From Gonapodya sp. JEL0774 (taxonomy: Eukaryota > Monoblepharomycota > Monoblepharidomycetes > Monoblepharidales > Gonapodyaceae): DNA of 64,000 nucleotides. Below, piece after piece: positions 1 through 11,300 of the stretch; position 1 is the stretch's first letter; every line of letters starts with the position of its first letter. Where the stretch lies: positions 154,897 to 218,896 of the forward strand of contig JADIIX010000020.1 of NCBI GenBank assembly GCA_027604505.1, in the 5' to 3' direction. The notes under the pieces were generated by a model. That model was not told the origin of the DNA. It did no database searches and saw nothing but the letters and a program-made list of their open reading frames with translations. The position numbers and the translations under genes are program-made.

Positions 1-1177
1 GGCAAGCTGACAGGGCCAAAGGTTTCAAACACCTGATCGCCAAGGATTCAATTGGGCAGCATTCGATGAAACCAATCAGGATATGAAAAGGGCAACTCAC
101 TAGCCCAACTACCTCCCTGTCAGATTTTGCCAGCACTGAGTCACCATCGAGAACTCGATGATTTCCTGACGTGTTCGCCCTAACCACCGCAAGTTCGCCT
201 ACAATACTGATCACAGTACCGACCGATTCGAGAGTCTGCTCTTCGGGGATGCGGTTGACGGGGAGCACAATGGGTGGAAGGGTCTATATGCCAGAGAAAA
301 GTTCTATGAGCTGGACTCAGTATTCGGCCAGCAGATGGTGCCAACACCGCATGAACGACTCTCCACCGTGGAACTAAACAGAATTGAGGCAATGGCACCA
401 CAACTCCAACACACGTAAACACCAAGACCCACGCACTCTGAGATACTATCCAAGACAATCCTCACTCACAAGCACTTCGTTGGCCGTCCGTGTTGCAGGT
501 CCTACCCCACCGTCCTCCTCGTCTTCGTCATCTCCGTCGTCCACAATCCGCTTCTTCTGCCCTCCACGAACCAAAGCACGGTGAAGGCTCGAAGAATCAG
601 AGCTGGACGATGAAGACGATGAGGAGCTCTCGGACGAGGAAACGGACTCTGAGTCTGATTCGTCCTCGTCTTTCTTAGTTTCGGTTTCAAGGACTATCCC
701 CGACTCCATGCGCATGCCGGGGACGAACGCGACATCCACGGATATGGGAGTTTCATCATTGGCATCTGAAGCGGGGAAAACGAGTCCAAACGAGTCATCT
801 GACACACACGGGGCAATGGCAATATTTCCGGGCCCGGCGACGTCTTCGTGGTCCGTTTCATCATCATGTTCTCCTACTATCCTTCCTGGGACCAGAAGGT
901 TGGATGGCGTAGACCTGGTATCAATTGTGAACTGGCTGCCATAATCGGAGACTGAGTTTTCAACGCCGACACCTGTGAACGATGCCCCCAATTCCTGTGC
1001 AGCGAACATTGCGACCACTGATAGGTCGTCTTGTGGGAGATCCGTGTCGATGGAGATTTCGGCGTCTCCCGGGTCATCCATTAGTTCTCCTTCTTCGACT
1101 TCGGCTTCAATTCGATCCGGATCCCGATGGACAGTAGAATGCAAGTACCCAAGCGAAGATGGTTCCATAGGCAGCAT
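1..1177 (-). CDS. NAF1: H/ACA snoRNP assembly factor NAF1 (partial, 3' end outside window)
   Basis: NAF1 loads the H/ACA pseudouridylation machinery onto nascent guide RNAs before GAR1 replaces it, in the nucleus. The N-terminal half is acidic with a long Ser run (about 530-640) and ends in an acidic Asp/Glu stretch. A donor GTGAGT follows near 459. After an intron, the GAR1-like beta barrel begins (about 105-300), with LPPI, ESVGTV and HRVLDGDSVL. A second intron (about 40-105) leads to VFETFGPV, the family signature, at the window edge. The remaining C-terminus lies outside. The start is uncertain: no ATG lies upstream in frame before a stop near 1315, so the first in-frame ATG (1177) is used. 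An unseen upstream exon is possible, but the TFIIS stop is only about 215 bases away. Confidence 0.85.
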
Positions 1178-1393
1178 AAGTCTTGAAGGAGAAGAAGTAT
1201 CAATCGCGATTAAACTTTCTCTTTCCAGAACCACAAAGCTTTGGTCACGAGCTTCTGGCCAGTCAGTTTCTCGGTCCACAATTTTCCCGTCCTTGTGCTC
1301 CGTTGCCTTCCCTCAGTGGCGTGGTAGGCCCTCGTTTATTGACCAGTACATGTTGTTATCATTCATTAAAAGAAACCACGTCCTACGGTTTGT

Positions 1394-3327
1394 TCAACAA
1401 AATTTCCAATGATGACTGCAACAGACAGGGTGACAACGTTTACGGTTCAAACTGCATTATCTCCTCACACATAACCAAGGAACAACACTCACTTGCAGTG
1501 TAAGCAAGTCACAAATGTCGTCATCGGTTCGTCCGCGCTTCTCGTCTGCTTCTGAAAGTATTTAGTTTTACGCAACCCGCACTTGCCGCACTTAAATTGG
1601 TCGGTCTCTGCTTGGTTGTCTTTCGCGACCTGAGCGTCATTCATAGCCTGTCGTTGAAGGTCTCGCATTTCTTGCTTGAGCTCAGGGCTGGCCATGTCCT
1701 GGGACATCAGGAGTATAATGAATGAACACATCGTCGACAGAATCAGCACTCACACTGGTCGTCATCTCGTTCACTCTTTCCAGTTTCAGCTCCCCATGAA
1801 CAACTGTCTCCCTGAAACCTGGGTTATTCCTGTCCTTGAGGTTGAGATACAAAGACCGGATACGGGCTTTGTATCGAGTGTCGTCGGGGCCGTGCGTTTG
1901 CCACGTAAGGCGCTCAAGGCGAGTCGCAAGTGAAGAAATCTTTTGAGGATCTGTGAGAAGTTAAAGTGAAGAGACGAACAAAGTGACTGACTTGCAATGA
2001 GTTACTAAGGAAGCATTGGCCACTTGTCATCCTACCACTCGACTCCCTCTCCAGCATTTTCTCCCCAAATTGCAACGAACGGTTTGTTGGCATGGCTTCC
2101 ACTGAGCCTCTTCTAGCCCTCCCAACCATTCTGACATTCTCTCCTAATGTGTCCTGGTACTAATGAAACCGTTCTCTGCAAGAATATTGCTCCATCTGTG
2201 TTCAGCTTGTTCTTAAACCTCTTGTTCTTTGGCCCACAGGTAACACTCAGCTCCTCTTCCTCCTCCTTTCAAACTCACGGGCCCACCCCACCAGGCTAAA
2301 TGCCTTGTACATCAACTCGGCACATTTATCTCTTGCCTGGCTCCCCGTTGCCTCCAATGTAATCCCATCCTGTGCGGGCGTGCGCTCAACCAGAGGTGTC
2401 GACGGGTCTGTGGCCGAAGGTGGGGTTAGAGGGTTATTCGAAGTTGTAGTAGGGGAAGTGTTGAGAGAAGAAAGTTTCGGGCGGTCAGATGTTTTCCCAG
2501 TGGATGATGAGTCGGTGGTGCTTGCTCGGCTGTCGGTGGCAGGTCGGTCGGCATCATCCGCAGATGTCACCCGTGGGGGACCGTTGTTGTTAGATGACTC
2601 TCGCGGGATAATTCTCTCGTCGTTCGCCAGTTTGTGGGCTCTGCTGACATCTCCTCGCGGCCCATTTGAAGACACCGAGCTCGCCTTATCGCCGGCGCCT
2701 CCCCCATTTGCATCAGTTTTATCATAAGTTGCGTAGTCACTCTTCCATTTAGAGTGAACGCGGCGAGCTAGCGCGGCCAGTTCGGGGTTCAGGTCAGGTT
2801 CCTTTCGGAGCTTGTTGAGCCACAGGGCGGCTTCCGTTCTCTGAAGTCATGACAATCATCCAGAGTTACACCAAGTCGTGTAAGGTATCATTGGCGGGTT
2901 AGGGTCAGTCACGCAGGTTGATAGGTAGTGAGAGGAAATGGTGGACACAATGACCACCCTTGGGCCGCTGAACAACAAATCACTCCACCAGGTTTTAGAC
3001 AATACAAAGCTTGGTACCACAGCACTGGCTCGAAAGCGCCTCCCACTGAGTCTGCTTGCGTCATATTGGTGAGACTCATTTGCACGACATTCACTCACCT
3101 TCAGCAACAATGCGGTGCCCCTGACCTTCTCTAACCGCAGCAGTCCATCCTTGGCAGTCTAGATTTCACGAAAGCGTCAAGTATTCGAGCTATGAATGTT
3201 AGAGATTGCGGAAACTTATATATACATCGTCGAAAACTGAACTGACGTGGACCAATCCATCCTGAATCGACTTTGAAACGCTCTTCTTTAACTCCAAAAC
3301 AAGCTCGACGTCCGCGTGGGAACCCAT
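1394..3327 (-). CDS. DST1: Transcription elongation factor TFIIS
   Basis: TFIIS rescues arrested RNA polymerase II by stimulating transcript cleavage. The chosen ATG at 3327 opens MGSHADVELVLELKKS, the usual N-terminal helix. The LW domain follows, split by an intron with donor at about 3090 and acceptor at about 2842, ending in ELAALARRVHSKWK. A Ser/Thr-rich linker and the start of domain II (RDKCAELMYKAF, about 2300) come next, then KARIRSLYLNLKDR. The C-terminal zinc ribbon has CGKCGLRK and the catalytic TRSADEPMTTF loop (1500-1600). The last zinc Cys and the terminal WKFC sit in a tiny final exon at 1394-1416. At least five introns. It is divergent from PPIL2, with start codons about 160 bases apart. 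Identification is firm; the first two exon joins are less so. Confidence 0.9.
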
Positions 3328-3489
3328 TTATATAATTTGGATTGGAAGGCAGAAATGGAGTCACTTGCAGTCCAGATGAAGCAGCCAGCACGAACAACGG
3401 CACATGTTTTGAACACAAACCTCCCCACATTTTCACATAGTTTCTGCACCCTTCATCTGCAAACTTCATCACTTTTACTTCCCTGGACA
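3328..3489. promoter_or_regulatory. Short shared promoter of TFIIS and PPIL2
   Basis: This 162-base gap separates the ATG of TFIIS (minus) from the ATG of PPIL2 (plus), so both promoters must lie in it or overlap the genes. An AT-rich ATTATATAA stretch sits directly beside the TFIIS start codon. No other recognisable element was seen. The PPIL2 boundary depends on the predicted 5-base first exon. Confidence 0.5.
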
Positions 3490-5901
3490 ATGGGGTATGT
3501 GCGTGGCAATCTTCAACTTTAAGGACCCTGCAAGCACTTGCTTTCTCCTGCAAATACAACGATTCTCTCACTTACGGTTTGTGCGGTTTCCTTTCAAACG
3601 GCTGTTCTTACTGTCTCCAACTGCAACTCTTTTGGAAACTGGAATGGTACTCACAATGAAGGAAGAAGTGAGGATCCAATATCATTCAGCGTGTTTGATT
3701 GGGAAGCGTTCTTTTCTGATGGTCCTTTCCCAATAGCACGGACAAGCAGTATATTACACGATCAGAATGGACAGGAGAGGCTCCAGGCTCAGATGGGGGA
3801 ATGAAGGTAAAGCTCGACATATCCAGCAACGCAAGTCGACATCCTCCTAACCGTCCGATATCCATAGTTTGGTGGAACCATGGGAAAATATTCTTCGCTG
3901 CCATTCAAACGTCTGCCGTTCTATTGCTGCGCAATATCGCTGGGGCCGTTTGAGAACCCATACTGGTGAAGGCTCCTGATTCCTAATCTTTCGGTGACGT
4001 GCCTCGAATTCCTCCTATTCCCCTTTTCTTAGTACTCCAGATGGTACAGTATTTGAATTGATGAACATCGTACCGTTTCTCCGGAAGTACGGGTGCGTTC
4101 CGATGAGACTGTTAAATGTGGTATCACATAAATGATAAACTCCTTGGCTTTCAGCGTTCACCCGGTGACTGGAGGTAAACTTGTGATGAAAGACCTCATC
4201 AAGCTCAATTTTTTCAAGAATGCAAGTGGTAGGTTATCCTGTTGCAGTGACAAAGTTTCGCTCAAAGTGCAACAACCTTTCCCCTTTTTATATATCTCCC
4301 AAATGAAGGCGAGTTCCACTGCCCTGTTACTTTCAAACCTCTCGGTGAACACACCAAGATTGTTGCGGTCCGCACCACCGGCAATGTCTACTCCTGGGAA
4401 GCAATTGATGAGCTCAATATTCAACCCAAAAACTGGAAGGACCTACTCTCAGACGAGCCGTTTAAACGCAGTGACCTCATAACCATACAGGACCCTCATG
4501 ATATTGAAGCGAGGTCTATCTCGAAATTTTATTATCGTACACACGAACTGGCGCTACCCAAAGCCACCCCTCTTGGAGCAGCAGCATCTTCGGGTGCAGG
4601 TGTCGGAGACGAGCCGCCTGCTTCGTCGTCGCCTACCAGTGATGCCTTGACTATTAATGCGCAGGGGACGACCGCCCGAACATTGCGGGAACTCGAGGCA
4701 AAGAAAGTGCGGGAGAAGGAAGAGAGACTGAGAGAGCTGGACGCGGCGAAGATTACACCGTCCCACGTGACAAAGGTGAGCATTCGGTCTGAACCATGTG
4801 TCCTCTGGGATTCAGTTGTCACAATCTTTGGTAGGCGACACTCCCTTATAATGCTGCACACTTCTCCAACAACCGCATGGCAGCATCTGTAAGTTCCCTA
4901 CAAGTTTCCGAGGAAGTAACTCCATCATATCTGACATTCGCTCACACCGGATTTTTGTTGATGGCCTTCTGATTGTAGCTCACATCTACCGCTACAACCG
5001 TCTCAACCTCTCAAGAGCGCCACGTAGTCGATGAAGAAGAGTACATGTTTAAGCGGGTCAAAGGTCCCGCATACGCAGCAATTCGAACAAGCTTAGGGCA
5101 GCTCAATGTGGAATTGTTTTGTGAAAAGGTGCCAAAGACCTGTTTTAACTTTATTGGTTTGGCAAAAAAGGACAAATACAACGGGACCATTTTCCATCGA
5201 CTTATCAGAGGATTTATGGTACAAGGTGAGAGGACATGGTTTGCTTGATGCCCCTTACAGTACCCATGCAGCAGCATTTTTTGGGACTCCTCGGTACGGA
5301 GCTCAGGGGGAGATCCAACAGGCACAGGCAGAGGAGGGGAATCCGTGTGGGGTACGCCTTTTGCTAATGAAATCAACCAGGGCCTTAGTCACGACGCCCG
5401 GGGTGTTCTGAGTATGGCGAACCGAGGACCAAACACGAACACCTCTCAATTTTTCGTGACCTTGGGCGAATGTAAGCATTTGGACGGGAAGCACAGCATT
5501 TTCGGCAAAGTAGTCGGTGGGCTGGAGACGCTGGGAAAGATTGAGGCGGTGGATACGGATAAGGCTGATCGACCCAAAATGGAGATCAAGATTGAGGATG
5601 TGCAAGTGTTCGTTGACGTGAGTTTGCTATGAAGAGACATCAATTGTTTGCCGAGAAACATCCTCACGTTTCTTTTCTTCGTCATGACCTTGATAAGCCC
5701 TTTGATGAGTTCCAAAAGGAACTCGCGAAAAAACTTGCAGAGGGAAAATCCAAACAGGTTGAACAAACTAAACCTGCACCTCTGGTTGCGAAGCACGGAG
5801 GAGTTGGCAAGTATTTGGACATACCTCAAGTGGCAGCGAAGAAGAGGGAGATAGCATCAACGGATGGGGGTGGACCAGATGAGAAGCGCAGAAAGACGTG
5901 A
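3490..5901 (+). CDS. PPIL2: U-box peptidyl-prolyl isomerase PPIL2/CYP60 (cyclophilin)
   Basis: A nuclear cyclophilin with an N-terminal U-box, found with spliceosomes in other species. Exon 1 is predicted to be only ATGGG (3490-3494) before GTATGT; joining it to the acceptor at about 3738 gives MGTDKQYITRSEW, the family start. U-box pieces follow: FKRLPF (about 3900), TPDGTVFELMNIVPFLRKYG (4025-4090), GKLVMKDLIKLNF (4170-4210) and the stretch from HCPVTF through TTGNVYSWEAIDELN (4315-4420). A charged coiled-coil linker ends at about 4770. The cyclophilin domain (5045-5620) contains KVPKTCFNF, FHRLIRGFMVQ, GGESVWG, MANRGPNTNTSQFF and the H of CKHLDGKHSIFGKV, so the active-site Arg and Gln-type positions are present. 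The C-terminus is Lys-rich and nuclear-like (KKREIA, EKRRKT). About eight introns. Confidence 0.92.
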
Positions 5902-6533
5902 ATGATTGCATTAACCCCACATTAATTTTGTCATATAATACCTGTTCTCGCAAGCGCACAGTGTACCTCGGTCTTTCAATCTACATGATCCACTCCAACT
6001 TCCCGAACCTGTGTTCTTAGATAGGGAACTTAATCTGAATAATGTACATACGATACCTGTTGCACTCACAGAACAATAGGTACATCACAGTTTGAGGTGT
6101 TACATGCAAATCTTGGTATTTTGATGTCCACGTTCTTCTTGCAAAGCTCGCGATCTTTGACGGCTACTGCTCATTCGTAGGCGTCCAGATGAAAATGATT
6201 GTGGATGAGCAAAATTTGCAAACACGCACCGATTCCAGCAGTTGAATTTTGAGTTTTTCGCGTTTGATGTGCGAATCTGTAATTGTGAACCGGGATATCA
6301 ATGTTGTAAAGTCCATATCAATCGCGGGCTTCGGGGTCTCATTGTTGACCTCAGTAGACGCCAAATCCAATTACCCGGCGCTCGGAATGTATTCCTCCCC
6401 CCTTGTCCATTTTTTGCGGTGATCACAGCTTATCGCCCACCGGAAGCCAATTCCTGTAAAAGGCTCATCAACCAGTGCGCCATCCTTCTTGTCGGCCGCC
6501 CTCCTTCTTTGCTCTTGAATATTTCCTCGGAAC
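5902..6533. other. Intergenic region upstream of the peroxisomal carrier
   Basis: Between the PPIL2 stop and the carrier start. Open frames here (for example 6242-6559 plus, 6164-6370 minus) have no recognisable domain and no intron-linked extension. It probably holds the PPIL2 3' UTR and the carrier promoter. No RNA gene or repeat was seen. Confidence 0.4.
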
Positions 6534-8206
6534 ATGCCCAAACTGTCACCCTTTGGTGAGCGTGCTGTCAGTTTGGCCTTTTTCCGTCACCCTGCTCAAT
6601 CGATTCCTGGTATTTTCTCACAATACGAATCACTGGCTATTTTGATTGTCAACCGTGGACTTTGGGGTTCCAGGTGATGCGGTTGCCGGGTCCGCTGGAG
6701 CTGCCTTCTCGGGTACGGTTGTCTACCCACTGGATGTGTGAGTTTCACGCGTTCTCGCCTTGGTTCATTGATCTCCGTAGTGCTCTGTTCTGATGGTATC
6801 TCATTCCTCTGTTTCGAAATGTGGTGACGACGGTGACTTGGTTCCGATGCCACGGACATTCCCTCCCTTCACCTGCTTAAAAAATCGCTCGTTGATCATC
6901 TTTCGTCGTCTTCTCGTATTGTGCTATTTCCTGACATCGCACGCTTTGGTTCGGTCCTTCTGTTCTGACTGATGGAATATAACCGTGTTACTCAGGATAA
7001 AGACTCGTCTTCAAGTGCAGTCACGGCACATGGCCCATCTTGCCAGTCACCAGCACTATTCGTCGGCTTGGGATGCGTTCTGGAAGATTCTGGAGCAAGA
7101 AGGTGTCACTGGTCTCTATGTCGGGATTGGCAGCGGGATCATGGGCACAATTCTCCAGAACTTCGCTTACTTCTACTGTTACTCTCTCATCAGAGGGACC
7201 TACCAAAGGAGAAATCCAGGAACACTCGGTACCTTCACGGAGCTTGGACTTGGTGCTGCTGCTGGGGCCTTGACACAAATGTTTACACTGCCAATTGCGG
7301 TTGTGAACACAAGGTGGGGGGAAGGGTCGATCGCCGTCGCGAATATCTTAGCAGTCGGCTTTTGAAACTCAATTTCTGTCTTCATTTGATCAGGCAACAA
7401 ACAGCGTCTAAGAAGGAAGCGAAAACGTTCTTCCAAACAATGTGGGATATCATTCGGGTGGACGGATACCAGGGATTGTGGAAGGGTGAGCTTCAGAATC
7501 ACTTCAATCAATGCTCGCCGCATTCCATCGGCCTTTTGAAAACTCCCCTCCTATCTGTGTTTTCTCTCTGTCGCGTTTGTCTCCAGGCCTCACTCCTTCC
7601 CTAATTCTCACCGTCAATCCCGCAATCACCTACGGCGTCTTCGAGCGTCTCAAAGCTTACCTTCTCCTCACTCGCCCGCGCAAAGGAAACGCCCTCGGCT
7701 CTGGTGAAATCTTCGCCATTGGAGCAATTTCTAAAACACTCGCGACGGTCGTCACCTTCCCTTACATCTTGGCAAAGGTTAAGCTTCAATGGAAGCCACC
7801 TAAAGAGCTGGTTGAGTCTGGCAACAAGGAGCAAATTGAAAAACTCCAGTACAAGAGCAGCTTAGATGTTTTGCGGAAGGTCTACGAGAGTGATGGTGTC
7901 TTGGGTTGGTACAAGGTGGGTTGGTCCTCGTCCCCAGCCATAGTTTTGATCTCCGATCCGAACTTCGAACTATGACCATTTCTTAAATAAAGGGTATGAA
8001 CGCACAAATATACAAGGCTGTCCTCAACCAAGCTATTCTTTTCGTAACAAAGGAGCAGGTGAGCATTTCGGAGCAACTGAACTCCGCACTCGAATCAATA
8101 CTCAACAATGCCATTTTGTACCCGAAAGTTCTCTTTGTACATATTCGCGTTGTTCCAGTTGATTGCGAAGCTGCAGGCGGATTTAAAAGTTAAGCAAAGA
8201 GGTTGA
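6534..8206 (+). CDS. ANT1: Peroxisomal adenine nucleotide carrier (PMP34/ANT1-like, SLC25A17 type)
   Basis: A six-helix mitochondrial-carrier-family protein that in relatives exchanges ATP/AMP across the peroxisomal membrane to support fatty-acid activation. Exon 1 (6534-6556) reads MPKLSPFG; the join gives GDAVAGSAGAAFSGTVVYPLDV, the start of helix 1. The first carrier signature PLDVIKTRLQ spans an intron (about 6738-6995). Repeat 2 has LGAAAGALTQ and the degenerate signature LPIAVVNTR (about 7290). Repeat 3 has FAIGAISKTLATVVTFPYILAKVK (7710-7780). GYQGLWKG, GVLGWYKG and LNQAILFVTKEQ are typical of this subfamily. The final exon (8159-8206) encodes a Lys-rich tail. About six introns. PEX5, 17 kb away, is the other peroxisomal gene here. 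Substrate is assigned by family resemblance. Confidence 0.88.
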
Positions 8207-8342
8207 CGTTGATTGTACGGGAGAATTACAACTACACGCATATTGGTGTTAGATTCAGTGGAATGTTTTGCATAGATGCTAAGTCTCAAAACAAATGCAA
8301 TCATATATACAATGTCGTGATGAGGACGCCGCATACTTGAAG

Positions 8343-11300
8343 CTATCGTGCGGCGGCCGACCATCCCTCTTCAACATCAAAAAATTCCCGAAATCTCGCA
8401 TCTTGCCTCAACACATCGTCATCGGCAATAGTGTAATAAGCGTGAAGCAGGAGATTAGGAAAGCGAGAGGTGAAGTACTGCAAGAATCCCTCAGGAAGTG
8501 CTCCCAAAGCCCTCTGAACGTGCTCGGGAAGATCTTGGTAGTGGTGCTTCTGTATGCATGAGGTGATCGCGTTTTAGCATTCCAACACAGTCCCATGGCC
8601 GACACAGACGAGTCTGACCTTGTTTCTAAGGGCTCGGAGAAGGTCTCTTATGGACGAACCATCATATTTGCGGTACTTTCCCAGATTTTCGACCAAATAT
8701 CGATCGATTCTCTTGTACCAGTCGTTGCCCACAACCTGTGGGGCACGGGACTCCAATTTCTGCAGAAGAGGTGTCGGCGGGAACTTCTCCTCGATCTCAA
8801 AGCGGTCTGAAACCTCCTGCAGAAATGCAAGACGTTTCGAGGGCGTCCAAAAGTACGGGTGAGTGATGACTTGGGCGGCAGTGGGGCTTCAGGGGTAATT
8901 AGGCGACGTAAGTTTTATTGCCCTCAAAGCTCAGGGAGATTCAAAATCCCGAACCTACCGCTCCGCAGGGCGCAGTCGAATCATCCTCTCAATGAGGTCC
9001 ATGGCCTCGACACCCTCTTCACCCATTCCATCCAGTCTCGAAACAGAGTAGTTCCCCTTTAAGATGTTCCCCTCGCGCAAGTACCGGTCTCCGAAAGGAT
9101 GATCTCCATCCGTAAGAACGTAGTAAAACACGCAACCGGCCGAAAAGATATCAACTGCCTTAGTAATACGTCGCCCACTATCAAGCACGGGCTTAGTGTT
9201 ACTTGATTCATTTGAAGAGTGGGAATCATCCTCGGGAGCGACCGGGGTACCAGTATCTGGGGCTATGCATTCAGGAGCTCGCCAGCCAATCGTCCCACCA
9301 GAGCCGTTGAGTGTGTTATGAAACGAGGATTGGTTGTCGTCCAGCCTTTTGGAAAGACCAAAGTCGGAGATGAGAATGCGGGGAGGGATCTTCGCGGGGT
9401 GAGATGATATCAAGATATTCTGTCCATTCGTAGGTGGCGATCGTATCAGAGACAGGCATTTACGGTAGATTTCGCACCACCCCTCGAGCAGAACCAACTC
9501 CCACCTGCGGCTTTATGTCCCGGTGCACAATCTTCAGGGAATGCAAGTACCCTATCCCAGAAACAATCTGCCTCAGTATTCTTTGTGGCTCCATCCTCTT
9601 CTTCAACTCCACTAGCTCGTTCTTTCTATCTGCAATACTCCGCTTGGCCACACTCCCCGGTCCCGAAACTACCAATCCCGCAACCACTTCAGGTCTCATC
9701 TCCACCACATCGTACAAGCTCGCGGGGCACAATTCAAGTGCTAAATAGAGAAACTTGTCTGATTTCTCCATTGCGAAGTACCGCACAACGTTGGGGTGGC
9801 GGTCTGATTCGCGGAGAAGATCCAATTCCCGGTCTGCAGCCGAATAAAAATCTACGAGGAGTCTTTTCACAGCGCAAGGGTGGCCCTGGAAGGCACCAAG
9901 GAGAACGACGGTGCCATGCGATCCAAGACCAAGAATGGTATCAGTAACGGTGATGGAATTGAGTGTGAGTGTATGCGGGGTGGTCGGGTGGTGAACATTG
10001 GTCACCACAGTGTTTGAGATTTGGGGGAGTACTGTGATGGCTGGTGGAGGAGAGCTCGGCTTACCGGGCGAGCTGGAATCTGACCTCGAAGTAGAACTCG
10101 AAACAGCCGAGATGGAATTAGAAGCCAGTGCTGGCTGCAGAACCTCTCCAGTACCCTCGACCTGTCCGTCAGTTTTTGCAATCATCTCCACCCCTTCAGT
10201 CTTGCCCTCCTTTCCTTTTCCATGCCTCGGCCTCCTTCTCCTCTTTCCCACCGTCAAACCAACACCACCCTCCTTCTCCTCCCCATCTTCCACGTCGTCC
10301 CTCGCTCCACCTGCTCCTCGAGCACGAGACCAAATCATCCGTTTTCCCATCCCTGCCCGACCAGCCAAAAACCCCGCTACCCCAACTACCATCGCAACGG
10401 TCGCAACCATGATCCCTTTACCAGCCCACTCCCCTGCACTCTCCCACACACCTCCCTCTCGAGAGTTAGTTCCCACTTTACGACCGCCTTGCCCCGCCGG
10501 CAACAACCTCCCCTCGTCACTGATGCCCAATCCCCCATTTCCGTATCCGGTAGTCGCAACGGGTGATCCATCTGGCGCCATCAACGGCGGCGCCACATCG
10601 TACGAGAGAACCAGACCTGCGAGGCAGGCGGGGTACGTGGGGGACGCGGGAATGCAGGGCTCAGATACTGTAGCGGTGAAGTTTGCGAAGAGAGACAATA
10701 CGGGGCCGACAGAAGGGGTCGAGGGCGATGGTGCAGGAGCCGCCGTCGTTGAAGCCATCAGTGGTCGGTCGATATCTTTGTCCGAGTCGTCGTCTCCGTG
10801 GTCCAGCACCCCAATTCCTTTTCCCCCACTGTATTCATCCACGTCCTCATATGTTTCCTCCCCAGCGCGCAACACCATCTGCTCCTTTTCTGACCCATCA
10901 TCCGCGCTCACACCCCCCCGCTCGCCACCGTACCCGACCCGACCCACCTCCCCCACATGGGTTCCCCCTCCCAACACAAACAAGGACCCGTTATGCATCC
11001 CCACGAACGCTTGTCGGGGCACTTGTGGACCAGAGTCTGGTTCCGGATTCGCAGGATGGCGAGGAAAAACCTGACGGAGAGCGTAACGGGGCCCGTAATA
11101 GGACGGGTACGCGACAAGTGAGAAGGAGGATACAGCAGGAGTGGGGAGCTGAATGGTGTGGAGTGTATCTAAGAGAGGTTGGTGAGGGGGAACAGAGTGC
11201 ACATGAACACCATAAGGTCCATGGCGGGTGCGTGTATGTGGAATGAATCCATCAGCACGAACAGTGGTTCCCACACAACCATGCGCCAAACCCAGCCGCA

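Noticed and set aside
1178-1279. Extension of NAF1 to an apparent start at 1279
   Set aside because: The codon there is GTG, and no ATG occurs in frame before an upstream stop; eukaryotic initiation at GTG is unlikely, so the first ATG was used.
2842-2890. Frame reading TRLGVTLDD next to the TFIIS LW domain
   Set aside because: It resembles the LW-domain TRIGMTV motif, but lies in an AG-free tract just before the acceptor at about 2842. Joining the flanking exons directly already gives a complete LW domain.
9998-11074. 358-codon plus-strand open frame
   Set aside because: It is the antisense shadow of the IRE1 luminal, linker and membrane exon; Pro/Ser/Thr-rich composition follows from the GC-rich opposite strand and no domain is seen.
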